A stretch of 15,533 nt of DNA from an uncultured Alphaproteobacteria bacterium (GCA_910588255.1 CAJUOM010000024.1:1-15533); one strand, 5' to 3'. Numbered from the stretch's first letter, positions 1-7,877 are shown. The notes: generated from the sequence alone by a model not told the origin. Numbers and translations are program-made.

Positions 1-1
1 T

Positions 2-106
2 AAATTTTTCGTTAACTATACTTCCTTTTATTTTATGGGATATTTAGGAGGAGAGGTCGTCATAAAATTTCGTGGAATTTTACACAAAACTATTCATTAC
101 CCATAA
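2..106 (+). CDS. Possible 3' end of a gene entering from the left edge
   Basis: One frame is open from base 2 to a TAA at 104-106, 34 codons with no stop in a very AT-rich region. It contains an unusually G/C-rich stretch around bases 47-76 compared with the A/T-only sequence that follows. The readable end is rich in aromatic and aliphatic residues (FYFMGYLGG, then VVIKFRGIL). It could be the tail of a membrane or metabolic protein cut by the window edge. It could also be chance, since 34 open codons are not strong evidence. I do not recognise the family. The AGGAGG at about 47-52 would then be codon content, not a ribosome binding site. Confidence 0.22.
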   Translation, partial: KFFVNYTSFYFMGYLGGEVVIKFRGILHKTIHYP

Positions 107-293
107 GTATTTAGAAATTGGTGAATACATTTAATAAATTAATTGTTTGGGATAAATTCAACAAATTAACAATAGTGAAAATGCTAATTGAATACAAAAA
201 TTCAGGGATTTTAAAAATTTATCAAAATTCATTAAATTAATATTTTGTTTCCAATTATCAATATATTTCGCTAAATGCATTTGTTATGCCATA

Positions 294-322
294 TTGAAAA
301 TCTCCCAAATTTTTTGTAGAAT
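294..322 (+). promoter_or_regulatory. Sigma-70-like promoter of pdhAB
   Basis: A TTGAAA -35 box at 294-299 is separated by 17 bases from a TAGAAT -10 box at 317-322. Transcription would begin near 329, giving a leader of about 25 bases before the pdhA ATG. The rest of 107-293 is featureless A/T-rich sequence in which I see no gene. The boxes are good matches, but A/T-rich DNA produces such matches by chance. Confidence 0.5.
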
Positions 323-354
323 TAATTTCTATAGAGCCATTATAAAAATTTTAA

Positions 355-1314
355 ATGTTTGAATCTGAAATTATTTTAAATTTATATCGAAAAATGTTGA
401 TAGCAAGACGTTTCGAAGAAAAAGCCGCCGAATTATATACTCTTGGTCACATTTCCGGATTTTGCCATCTTTATATTGGCCAAGAAGCTGTAATTGTTGG
501 TATTTCGCATAATATGCTTCCTCAAGACAGTTCTATAACAAGTTATAGAGATCATGCTCATATGCTAACTTTAGGCGTTTCTCCAAACGAAGTTATGGCT
601 GAATTATGTGGAAAAGCGACAGGATGTTCAAAAGGAAAAGGTGGTTCTATGCATATGTATAGCAAAGAACACAACTTTTTTGGAGGAAATGGAATCGTTG
701 GCGCTCAGGTTCCAATTGGAACAGGTTTAGCTTTTTCTCATAAATACAAAAAGGATGATGGTATTGCTTTTGTGTTTTTTGGTGACGGGGCAGCTAATCA
801 AGGACAGGTTTATGAATCATTTAATATGGCTGCTTTATGGAATTTGCCAGTTGTATATGTTCTTGAAAATAACCATTATGCAATGGGAACGGCGGCCAAA
901 AGAGCTGTTTCCGGAAAAAGCTTGAAAACACGAGGCGATGCATTTGGAATAGAGACAATTTGTGTTGATGGTATGGATTTATTCGATGTCCTTGCAAAGT
1001 CTAAAGAAGCCGTAAATTATGTGAGATCTGGGAAAGAGCCTATTATCATGCATATTGATACCTACAGATATCGAGGACATTCTATGTCTGATCCAGCAAC
1101 TTATCGAACTAGAGATGAAGTTGATAATGTAAAAAAGACTCGTGATCCGATAGATAGAGTTAAGAATAAATTAATAAACGAATATTCTACAGCTCTTTCA
1201 GAGTTAGATAGGATCGAAGAAGAAGTTGAAACTATTATAGAAAACTCAGCAAAGTTTGCAATTGAGTCTCCATTTCCTGAAAATAATGAATTAGAAACGG
1301 ATGTAATTTTATGA
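355..1314 (+). CDS. pdhA: Pyruvate dehydrogenase E1 component, alpha subunit
   Basis: This is the alpha subunit of the thiamine-diphosphate-dependent E1 enzyme, which decarboxylates pyruvate and passes the acetyl group to lipoyl-E2, feeding acetyl-CoA to the TCA cycle and lipid synthesis in the cytosol. The 319 residues cover the whole family fold. RRFEEK is at 18-23, ITSYRDHAHM at 61-70 and GCSKGKGGSMH at 90-100. The ThDP/Mg motif starts with GDG at 143-145 and ends with the asparagines at 172-173. The loop YRYRGHSMSDP at 238-248 is the counterpart of the regulatory loop in mitochondrial E1. The length is close to rickettsial PdhA. No clear Shine-Dalgarno sequence precedes the ATG, but RKMLIARRFEEK follows soon after, so no later start is plausible. 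The stop overlaps the pdhB start by four bases (ATGA), indicating translational coupling. Confidence 0.96.
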   Translation: MFESEIILNLYRKMLIARRFEEKAAELYTLGHISGFCHLYIGQEAVIVGISHNMLPQDSSITSYRDHAHMLTLGVSPNEVMAELCGKATGCSKGKGGSMHMYSKEHNFFGGNGIVGAQVPIGTGLAFSHKYKKDDGIAFVFFGDGAANQGQVYESFNMAALWNLPVVYVLENNHYAMGTAAKRAVSGKSLKTRGDAFGIETICVDGMDLFDVLAKSKEAVNYVRSGKEPIIMHIDTYRYRGHSMSDPATYRTRDEVDNVKKTRDPIDRVKNKLINEYSTALSELDRIEEEVETIIENSAKFAIESPFPENNELETDVIL

Positions 1315-2291
1315 AAATACCTGTCAGAATTGCTTTAAGAGATGCTATGGCTGAAGAAATGCGAAGAGATAAAAATGTATTTCTTATGGGAGAAGAGGTG
1401 GCATACTATAATGGCGCATATAAGGTTAGTCAAGGACTGTTAGCTGAGTTTGGCGATGAAAGGGTTATAGATACCCCAATTACGGAATATGGATTTGCAG
1501 GAATTGGAGTTGGAGCTGCAATGAATGGTTTAAAGCCTATTGTCGAATTTATGACATTTAATTTCGCAATGCAGGCTATTGATCATATAATTAACTCAGC
1601 CGCAAAAACACTCTATATGTCGGGCGGGCAAATAAACTGTCCAATAGTTTTTAGAGGACCAAATAGTGTCCCTGGAAAAGTTGCAGCTCAGCATTCTCAG
1701 TGTTTTGCAAGCTGGTATGCTCATTGTCCAGGATTAAAAGTTGTCTCTCCATATAATTCAGTCGAGGCAAAAGGATTATTAAAAGCGGCAATTAGGGATA
1801 ATAATCCTGTCGTTTTTCTTGAACATGAGATGTTATATGGAAAGAGCTTTGATATTCCTGACATTGAAATTGAACCAATGTCTCTAAACAAAGCAATTGT
1901 ATTGAAAGAAGGTTCTGATATAACAATAACAGCTTTTTCCATATCTGTTGAGTATGCTTTGAATGCAGCAAGGATCCTCGAAGAAAAATATTCTATTTCA
2001 GCTGAAGTAATAAATCTAATCAGTTTACGCCCAATAGATAAAGAAACCATTGTAAATTCCATAAAAAAAACAGGCAGGATTTTAAATGTCGAAGAAGGCT
2101 GGGTTTCTTGTGGAATTGGCTCAGAAATAACATCTATTGCAGTCGAAGAAGCTTTTGATTATTTAGATTGTGAACCAATAAGAATAGCTGTTGCTGATGT
2201 TCCTATGCCATATTCAAAAACTCTTGAACAATCAGCACTTCCAAATGGAGAAAAAGTTGCAGAACTTGCAAAAAACATGTGTGGAAAATAA
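1311..2291 (+). CDS. pdhB: Pyruvate dehydrogenase E1 component, beta subunit
   Basis: This is the beta partner of PdhA in the alpha2beta2 E1 heterotetramer and contributes to the ThDP site at the interface. The 326 residues begin directly with the E1-beta fold. There is no N-terminal lipoyl domain of the kind fused to PdhB in many free-living alphaproteobacteria. MGEEVA at 26-31 supplies the glutamate that activates ThDP. TPITEYGFAGIGVGAAM spans 55-71, and AAQHSQ at 125-130 contains the conserved active-site histidine (about 128). The C-terminal transketolase-like domain (about 200-320) includes INLISLRPID and the VADVPMPYS segment. Translation is probably coupled to pdhA through the ATGA overlap. 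The E2 gene (pdhC), often next in line, does not follow: a convergent gene ends 15 bases downstream. Confidence 0.96.
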   Translation: MKIPVRIALRDAMAEEMRRDKNVFLMGEEVAYYNGAYKVSQGLLAEFGDERVIDTPITEYGFAGIGVGAAMNGLKPIVEFMTFNFAMQAIDHIINSAAKTLYMSGGQINCPIVFRGPNSVPGKVAAQHSQCFASWYAHCPGLKVVSPYNSVEAKGLLKAAIRDNNPVVFLEHEMLYGKSFDIPDIEIEPMSLNKAIVLKEGSDITITAFSISVEYALNAARILEEKYSISAEVINLISLRPIDKETIVNSIKKTGRILNVEEGWVSCGIGSEITSIAVEEAFDYLDCEPIRIAVADVPMPYSKTLEQSALPNGEKVAELAKNMCGK

Positions 2292-2308
2292 ATATACATG
2301 TTGTTTTT
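2274..2308 (+). terminator. Possible terminator of pdhAB
   Basis: AACATGT at 2274-2280 pairs with ACATGTT at 2296-2302, leaving a 15-base loop, and GTTTTTAT follows. The stem overlaps the last pdhB codons, which fits the tight convergent junction with the gene ending at 2307. The stem is short and the loop large, so this is only a candidate. Confidence 0.35.
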
Positions 2309-3746
2309 ATAAATGCCTTAAAATATTTTGAACATCACTTTCTTTTATCATATTCTTTTTTATTTTTGTTTTACAATCGTCTTCCAATGATTGAAACCCA
2401 CTAGCTATCGCTTGTTTTTTAATTTCCGATTTGTTTGAATTATTTATTATTAAAGATCTCATATTATTATCTATTTTCAAAATTTCAGAAACAATCACTC
2501 TTCCTTTCTTTTCTTTTTTCTTAACCAACCTTTGAGAAATTATGGAGATAATGTTTTCTGCAATTAACGAATTACTGATATTGAATTCTCGAAGCCTTGA
2601 AATAGCTCCAAATGAATCATTTGAATGCAAAGTTGTGAACACCAAATGTCCAGTCATCGAAGCTCTAATGGCCATTTTGGCAGTTTCTTCATCTCGAATC
2701 TCCCCGATTAAAATAACATCAGGATCTTGTCTTAATATTGATTTCATGCCAATTGCAAAGTCTATTATTCCGGGAATTATTTCTGTTTGTTTTACATTTG
2801 ATATTTTATATTCTATTGAATCTTCTAAGGTCATAATATTACGAGATTTTTTATCCATTGTTTCAATCAATGAATATATAGAGGTTGTTTTTCCGGATCC
2901 AGTAGGGCCACAAAAAATAACCAATCCATTTATAAAACTACATGCTCTCTTTAAATATTCTATTTGATATCCATCAAATCCTATTTTATCGATAGAGATT
3001 AAAGATTTGTCTTTATTTAATATACGAATTACTAAATTTTCTCCATATACAGTTGGATGAGTTGATACCCGAAGATCAAGATTATCTCGCCTAAAACTTC
3101 CTGATTGCGGTCTTCTGGTTTCAGAAATATCTAATTTTGCTAAAACTTTAATGGAATTTCTGATTGCATCAAAATTTTTTGCATCTAAAGTTTTATAATC
3201 GTGCAATTCTCCATCAATTCTAAATTGTATCGTAAAAGTTCCTTCATACGGAGTGATATGTATATCTGAAGGTTGCTTTGTAAATGCAGTATATAAAATT
3301 TTATCAACTGTTAACTCTTTTTCATCATTGATTTCTCTAAATTTTTGTTTAATTTTCTCTTTTGAAGCTACATAATATATTACTTCTGAGTTTTGTGTTT
3401 TTTCACAAAGTGATAGACTATAATTTAATGCATTTTTTGCTACAATGTCATTTTGATCACTAATTGCGACGTATACTTGATTTAATGAAGATTTGAATGG
3501 AAGGATTGATAAGTCTTCAAGATCTTTGTAATTTATATTGTTAAATGTTTCAATTTCATCCAAAGTAGTGTAATTCAAGCCAAGATATTCCGATCTTAAT
3601 TTTGCTATATCTTCTTCAGAAAAATCTCCTGTGCTAATTAATATTTTCGAGATATACGAATCTGCTTTAGAATCTTTTTCCAAAGCAAGTTCATATAAAT
3701 CATTATTAATTATTTTTTTCTCATAAAGAAATCTTAAAAAAGACAT
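2307..3746 (-). CDS. GspE/PilB/ComGA-family secretion or pilus assembly ATPase
   Basis: This is a hexameric AAA-like motor ATPase of the type II secretion / type IV pilus / competence superfamily, acting at the cytoplasmic face of the inner membrane. An N-terminal GspE/MshE-type domain (about 1-130) is followed by SDIHI at 160-164 and an RRPQSGSF segment at 211-218, where most relatives have QDGR. Walker A GPTGSGKT is at 280-287, the Asp box TLEDSIEY at 306-313, Walker B VILIGEIRDEETA at 344-356 and the His box TGHLVFTTLHSND at 365-377. The zinc-binding four-cysteine insert that normally follows QRLV is absent: QRLV (405-408) runs directly into a lysine-rich stretch and GRVIVSEIL. ComGA-type proteins also lack it. 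No pilin, GspF, GspD or prepilin peptidase gene is in the window. It starts four bases after the small exported-protein gene stops, so the two are probably co-transcribed. The exact system is not identifiable. Confidence 0.88.
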   Translation of the reverse strand: MSFLRFLYEKKIINNDLYELALEKDSKADSYISKILISTGDFSEEDIAKLRSEYLGLNYTTLDEIETFNNINYKDLEDLSILPFKSSLNQVYVAISDQNDIVAKNALNYSLSLCEKTQNSEVIYYVASKEKIKQKFREINDEKELTVDKILYTAFTKQPSDIHITPYEGTFTIQFRIDGELHDYKTLDAKNFDAIRNSIKVLAKLDISETRRPQSGSFRRDNLDLRVSTHPTVYGENLVIRILNKDKSLISIDKIGFDGYQIEYLKRACSFINGLVIFCGPTGSGKTTSIYSLIETMDKKSRNIMTLEDSIEYKISNVKQTEIIPGIIDFAIGMKSILRQDPDVILIGEIRDEETAKMAIRASMTGHLVFTTLHSNDSFGAISRLREFNISNSLIAENIISIISQRLVKKKEKKGRVIVSEILKIDNNMRSLIINNSNKSEIKKQAIASGFQSLEDDCKTKIKKNMIKESDVQNILRHL

Positions 3747-3750
3747 CTTT

Positions 3751-4128
3751 TTATCTGTTTAATGAAACCTTCATTATAATTCCCATATCATCTGCAATAT
3801 TGTTTGCGAGTTGAATAATTCTCATATTTGCAAAATCTTTTTCCATAACTTTATCACAGGAAATCTCTTTGACTTCTTCTTGAATTGCCTTATCTTCAGA
3901 GCTGTTTTTATCATCTTCATCAGAACATTTTGCTGAAGTTTGAATTATTTTTCCTGCTTTCGAATCAGAGTTATAAGATAATAAAACTACTCCTTCATCT
4001 TCATCATCATTTGGTTGATCAATAGTTGTTGAATTGTCTTGTTTATCATATTCAGAACAAAATGTAGTGTTTGAAAATATATAATTTGTAATAAGAAAAC
4101 ACAATGAAAATACCAAAAAACGTAACAT
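3751..4128 (-). CDS. Small acidic exported protein, unknown function
   Basis: I do not recognise this 125-residue protein. It begins with a hydrophobic segment typical of a signal peptide (LRFLVFSLCFLITNYIF, 2-18), with possible cleavage near residues 24-26. Cys24 lacks a convincing lipobox. The middle (about 27-95) is strongly acidic and low in complexity, with DDEDEG at 41-46 and SDEDDKNSSED at 69-79, so it is likely disordered. A short ordered-looking tail (about 97-125, with RIIQLANNIADDMG) could be a helix. AAGGA at 4136-4140 is a good ribosome binding site eight bases or so before the ATG. It sits four bases upstream of the GspE-like ATPase gene on the same strand. That suggests a shared role, perhaps as a periplasmic accessory of the export machine, but this is inference from position only. 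Confidence 0.7.
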   Translation of the reverse strand: MLRFLVFSLCFLITNYIFSNTTFCSEYDKQDNSTTIDQPNDDEDEGVVLLSYNSDSKAGKIIQTSAKCSDEDDKNSSEDKAIQEEVKEISCDKVMEKDFANMRIIQLANNIADDMGIIMKVSLNR

Positions 4129-4188
4129 TTAATTATCCTTAAATTTTACTCTCTTATTAAATTTTATTGTGAAAAAGTTAAGAAATAG

Positions 4189-5469
4189 TTAATTTTTCGT
4201 ATTCGAATAAAAATAATTTACAAAATTCATAAAAATAGGAAGGGCAACTTTTGATCCCGAACAATGTTCTCCAAGTGTTTTGGGGATTGAATATCCTATA
4301 AAAACGCACATTAAATACGTTTTTAATTTATCCTTTATAGCTCCAACAAACCAAGCATCTTTGAAATCATTTGTTGTTCCTGTTTTTCCAAATATCTCCA
4401 GTCCAAACTCCTCCTCAAGAGCAGAAGCTCTCTTTGCTGTTCCAAATTTCACAACATCATGAAGTATATTTTTTATTATTTCTGCTGTTCTAGGCTCTAC
4501 TATTTTTGTTTGTTTCGAAGAACAAAGAGATTCCTTTAGAGTTTCAAATTCAGATATAGGCGTGGATTTTTCAATATCTGTAACAAATTTCGGAGTAATC
4601 ATTTTTCCGTTATTAAAAAACGCAGAAAAAGCTGATAATAACTGAATTGGAGTTACTTCAACAGATCCTAAAACTGCAGAAATTGGAGCTTTATTCTTTA
4701 TGAGATTTGCATGTTTTAATAAATCTGAAATTTGATTCATGCCAATTTCTCTTGCTAAATTTACCGTTGTCAAATTCCTTGAATAAATCAATCCTTCTCT
4801 TAAATAAGTTTTTCCATAACTTTTTCCGTTATAGTTATGAGGAGTATATCTTTCCCCATTGGATAAAATTAAAGTTACTGGTTTGTCTTCAACAATATCA
4901 TATTCATCTTTACCTGATTCTATAGTTGCGGCATAAACGAATGGTTTTATAGTCGACCCTGGTTGTCTTTGAGCTTGGGTTATGCAATTGAATGAACTTA
5001 AATCGAAACTATATCCTCCTGATAACGCAAGAATATTTCCGCTTGGTAAGTCCATTATGACTATTCCCCCTGTGACTTCAGGAGTTTGATATAACTCAAA
5101 AGATTTTCCATTTTGACGACATAAAACTATATCGCCAATATTTATATCTTTAGGAGAGTATTTTAAACAATTTACTTGAATTAATTTCTTATTCCAGATT
5201 TCACAAATTAAATTGTCAGAATCAATTTTTCGAACAACGCATGCCTGGATTTTATTAATTGTATTAGGCAGTTGATTATTAATTTCTTTTAAAGAAGATT
5301 TGCATTCTGATATATTCCCAAGAGTTCCATTCCAGGATATATTTTGATTTGTATATTCTATTATTCCATCTTCTAAAGCCTTCTGAGCACAATATTGAAA
5401 TTTTTTGTTCATTGTGGTTTTTATCAAATATCCATTTCTGAAAAATGAATTCTTTGATACAGACTGCAA
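4189..5469 (-). CDS. mrcA: Class A penicillin-binding protein, C-terminal transpeptidase part (frame-shifted gene)
   Basis: This is the downstream part of a bifunctional peptidoglycan synthase (PBP1A type). It carries the D,D-transpeptidase that cross-links stem peptides in the periplasm and is the beta-lactam target. Counting from the TTG at 5469, the catalytic serine motif STIK is at 172-175 (within RQPGSTIKPF), the second motif SRN at 230-232, and KTGTT at 362-366. An OB-like linker region precedes the catalytic domain. The open frame actually extends upstream of that TTG to the poly-A tract at 5512-5535. Its first residues, SPYFSNEVFRLFLQ, match the conserved APYFVEEVRR-type linker that follows the glycosyltransferase domain in this family. 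The TTG is therefore unlikely to be a real start; this is the continuation of the gene starting at 6302 in another frame. All catalytic motifs are intact, which argues against an old pseudogene. Confidence 0.88.
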   Translation of the reverse strand: MQSVSKNSFFRNGYLIKTTMNKKFQYCAQKALEDGIIEYTNQNISWNGTLGNISECKSSLKEINNQLPNTINKIQACVVRKIDSDNLICEIWNKKLIQVNCLKYSPKDINIGDIVLCRQNGKSFELYQTPEVTGGIVIMDLPSGNILALSGGYSFDLSSFNCITQAQRQPGSTIKPFVYAATIESGKDEYDIVEDKPVTLILSNGERYTPHNYNGKSYGKTYLREGLIYSRNLTTVNLAREIGMNQISDLLKHANLIKNKAPISAVLGSVEVTPIQLLSAFSAFFNNGKMITPKFVTDIEKSTPISEFETLKESLCSSKQTKIVEPRTAEIIKNILHDVVKFGTAKRASALEEEFGLEIFGKTGTTNDFKDAWFVGAIKDKLKTYLMCVFIGYSIPKTLGEHCSGSKVALPIFMNFVNYFYSNTKN

Positions 5470-6302
5470 GAATAATCTAAAAACTTCATTTGAAAAATAT
5501 GGTGAAAATAATTTTTTTTTTTTTTTTTTTTTTTTGAATTTATCTTTATAGGTTTTGCAAGAGAACGCTTCAATTGATCATTATTAATATACCCCATATC
5601 ATACATTTGGTATAAAATTGAATTTCTTTTCATTAATAGCTTTGGAGAATTATAAGAATTTACATAAACAGTTGGAGCACTTGGTATGGCTGCTAGAAAT
5701 GCAGCTTCATGAGGCTCTATTTCATTCATAGATTTATTAAAGTAATAATTGCAGGCTTCCCTTATTCCATAACAACCTTTTCCTAAATACAATTGATTTA
5801 AATATATCTCAAGAATTTTATCTTTTGGAAGACTCACTTCTATACGAAAGGCCATAATAGCTTCTCGCACTTTCCTGGAAAAGTTTTTTGCATTTCCAAC
5901 AAGAAGATTTTTTGCAACTTGTTGAGTTATTGTTGAGCCTCCTGCAGGTTTTTTCGTCCATGATTTTCGTGCTGTATTTTCTATTACAGCTCTTATTAAG
6001 CTCTGGAAACTTACTCCAGAGTGATTATAAAACTCGCGATCTTCTGCAATAATAAACGCACCTCTTAAAATTAAAGGTATGTCTTTAAAATCTGCTATTA
6101 ATCTATGTTCAATTGCATATTCTTCGATTAATTCGTTTTCTGATGAAAATATTCTAGTGGTTGTTGGAGGGGTATAGTTAAGAAGAGTAGTTTCACTTGG
6201 CAAATCACGCCCATAATAATAAAATATTGCAAATGCGAAAGCAGAAATCAAAAATACAAAACTAAGAAAATAAAAACCTAGCTTTCTTAATTTATTTATC
6301 AT
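5424..6302 (-). CDS. mrcA: Class A penicillin-binding protein, N-terminal glycosyltransferase part (frame-shifted gene)
   Basis: This is the upstream part of the same PBP1A-type synthase. It has a short cytoplasmic end, one membrane helix (about 9-29) and a GT51 glycosyltransferase domain that polymerises lipid II. Visible motifs are AEDREFYNHSG at 86-96 with the catalytic Glu87, GGSTITQQVAKNLL at 121-134, RKVREAIMAFRIE near 143-155 and KDKILEIYLNQ at 160-170. Genuine sequence ends around KPIKINS (251-257). A run of 24 A's on the coding strand (5535-5512) follows, and the last 30 or so residues are out of frame. If the run were 25 or 22 A's, the frame would join the transpeptidase part to give a protein of 704 or 703 residues, normal for the family. 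The ATG overlaps the stop of the M23 gene as TAATG, so translation is probably coupled. Confidence 0.88.
   Translation of the reverse strand: MINKLRKLGFYFLSFVFLISAFAFAIFYYYGRDLPSETTLLNYTPPTTTRIFSSENELIEEYAIEHRLIADFKDIPLILRGAFIIAEDREFYNHSGVSFQSLIRAVIENTARKSWTKKPAGGSTITQQVAKNLLVGNAKNFSRKVREAIMAFRIEVSLPKDKILEIYLNQLYLGKGCYGIREACNYYFNKSMNEIEPHEAAFLAAIPSAPTVYVNSYNSPKLLMKRNSILYQMYDMGYINNDQLKRSLAKPIKINSKKKKKKKNYFHHIFQMKFLDYSCSLYQRIHFSEMDI
5512..5535. repeat. 24-base homopolymer (poly-A on the coding strand) inside mrcA
   Basis: Twenty-four consecutive T's on the plus strand, read as A's by the gene, encode seven or eight lysines in the variable linker between the two PBP domains. It is by far the longest homopolymer in the window and lies exactly where the reading frame shifts. 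Candidate explanations are a sequencing length error, a slippery contingency tract, or transcriptional slippage that restores the frame in part of the mRNA. Confidence 0.97.
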
Positions 6303-7717
6303 TATGAATATTTTTTGGTTAATACCGTCTTATTTTTCGTTGGAACAAGGCCTACAATTTGAAGATTTACTTCCTTTTTAAACTGATTAAATCTATGAAG
6401 TTTCCTACCTGTTAATTTTTGTGGCTCTTGCTTAACAAAAGACATAGGATTAACAAATCTTCCATTTTTCATAACTTCATAATGCAAATGAGGCCCTGTC
6501 GAATAGCCTGAATTCCCAGTGTATCCTATTATCTGACCTTGAGAAACTCGTTGCCCATTCCTAACAACAATCCTGCTCAAATGACCATAAGCTGTGTTTA
6601 TTGCACTTGAATGCTTGATTTTAATATATCTGCCATATCCTGAATAATATGATGCATGGACAATAACCCCACTTGCAGCAGCCCTTATTGGCGTTCCTAT
6701 CGAAGCAGACAAATCAACTCCTGTGTGCCCTTTTATTCTTCCACTTATAGGATGACGACGTATACCAAACTTTGAGGTGATTTTCATACGCGGCAATGGA
6801 TGATTTAACATAGATTTTGAAGGGGCTAAAGTTTTTATGATCATTCCATTTGAATCAACGTATTCATTCACACCATTATCTTGAAACTTATAAATTCTTC
6901 TTATTTTACCATCAACAAAAAACGATGCATAAATTAAATCAGGCCTTTTTACAACATTTCCTTGATCATCATAAAATTCTGTATATAAAAATTCAAAATC
7001 AACTGGTGTTTTGGAGGATTTTATATTAGTAATAACCGCAAGATTTCTGAGGACCTCTTTTGACAAATTAGGCTTTACACCACATTGCATCAAGGAATAT
7101 TCCGGAGATTTCGGAGATATCGTCCCAGAAATGTTTCTGATTACTTTTTTAATAGGAACCTCAACTTTTTTTGCAGAATATCCTGAATCCGTTTTTGAAA
7201 CGATAATTTTATATCTGTAATCTGGAGAAATCTCAAATCCATTTAAAGTAAGTTCTCCAGAATTATCTCGTTTGCCACGAACTATAATCTTTTGCCCTAT
7301 TTTTAAATTTCTTAGATTATAGATTTTAGATAAAGATTTTGAAGCTAAGTAAATATCGGTTTTATCAAATCCAAGAGAGCTTAGAAGTGATGTGAGAGTA
7401 TCTCCACTATTGATTATTACTTCTATTTCTCCTGTTGTTTTGAAAGGATCTGAGTCAGATTTTGATTCAACTTTAGAAATTGGAAGCTTTTGTGAAGTTT
7501 CAATGTTGTTAGATTCATTCTCATCTAAATTTGATTCAGTTTCATCGCTTAAGTCCTCAGAATCCTCTATATTTTCTTCATCGACCTTAGATAAGGCTTC
7601 TTCATCAATGTTTTCAGAAACAGGAGTAGGCTTATACATCACATATTCGGTTATAGCTATAGATGTTGCCATAGCCATCAAACAAATACTAAGAAAATGT
7701 GATCTCCCAATAACCAA
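6302..7717 (-). CDS. M23 (LytM-type) peptidoglycan peptidase with N-terminal membrane anchor
   Basis: This protein likely acts in the periplasm as a zinc endopeptidase on peptidoglycan cross-bridges. An N-terminal hydrophobic segment (about 8-26) is followed by a long acidic, Ser/Glu/Asn-rich linker (about 35-90). A LysM/OapA-like segment comes next (INSGDTLTSLLSSLGF, about 102-117). The C-terminal M23 domain (about 325-425) has its zinc ligands in GHTGVDLS (His331, Asp335) and in GPHLHYEV (the HLH motif at 410-412), plus YGHLS with its active-site His near 379. All four are present, so it should be catalytic, unlike EnvC/NlpD activators. Start choice: AGGAG at 7728-7724 sits six bases before the TTG at 7717; the TTG two codons earlier (7723) touches the AGGAG and is unlikely to be used. 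It overlaps the following PBP gene by one base, which links cell-wall cutting and synthesis in one operon. Confidence 0.92.
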   Translation of the reverse strand: MVIGRSHFLSICLMAMATSIAITEYVMYKPTPVSENIDEEALSKVDEENIEDSEDLSDETESNLDENESNNIETSQKLPISKVESKSDSDPFKTTGEIEVIINSGDTLTSLLSSLGFDKTDIYLASKSLSKIYNLRNLKIGQKIIVRGKRDNSGELTLNGFEISPDYRYKIIVSKTDSGYSAKKVEVPIKKVIRNISGTISPKSPEYSLMQCGVKPNLSKEVLRNLAVITNIKSSKTPVDFEFLYTEFYDDQGNVVKRPDLIYASFFVDGKIRRIYKFQDNGVNEYVDSNGMIIKTLAPSKSMLNHPLPRMKITSKFGIRRHPISGRIKGHTGVDLSASIGTPIRAAASGVIVHASYYSGYGRYIKIKHSSAINTAYGHLSRIVVRNGQRVSQGQIIGYTGNSGYSTGPHLHYEVMKNGRFVNPMSFVKQEPQKLTGRKLHRFNQFKKEVNLQIVGLVPTKNKTVLTKKYS

Positions 7718-7748
7718 TAACAACTCCTATATCAAAACCTACTATAAT

Positions 7749-7777
7749 AGTATAACCTAAAAATAGAAAATTATCAA
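7749..7777 (-). promoter_or_regulatory. Sigma-70-like promoter of the M23-PBP operon
   Basis: Reading the minus strand, TTGATA (7777-7772) is followed after 17 bases by TATACT (7754-7749). Transcription would start near 7742, leaving about 24 bases of leader that contain the AGGAG ribosome binding site at 7728-7724. Box quality, spacing and position all agree. Confidence 0.65.
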
Positions 7778-7877
7778 AAAATTTTTAATAAATTTCTCTC
7801 AATGTTTTTTATAATTAAAGACATTGTCTTATTTAAGGTATATTATATTAGATTAACAAATAAAATACAAGTCATTT

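Noticed and set aside
47..106. A short gene using the AGGAGG at about 47-52 as a ribosome binding site
   Set aside because: No ATG, GTG or TTG follows at a usable distance, and the frame closes after 14 codons. If anything is coded here it is the end of a gene entering from the left.
2542..2967. A 141-residue plus-strand frame opposite the ATPase gene
   Set aside because: It lies wholly antisense to the conserved Walker and His box region of the ATPase and has no ribosome binding site or family resemblance.
7392..7760. A 122-residue plus-strand, Ser-rich frame
   Set aside because: It is antisense to the acidic linker of the M23 protein; the serine richness mirrors the Glu/Asp codons on the coding strand.
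7808..7838. A small inverted repeat (AAGAC/GTCTT near 7818-7832) as terminator of the 137-residue gene
   Set aside because: The stem is only five or six bases, A/T-rich and without a clean T-run on the minus strand, so it is not distinguishable from chance.
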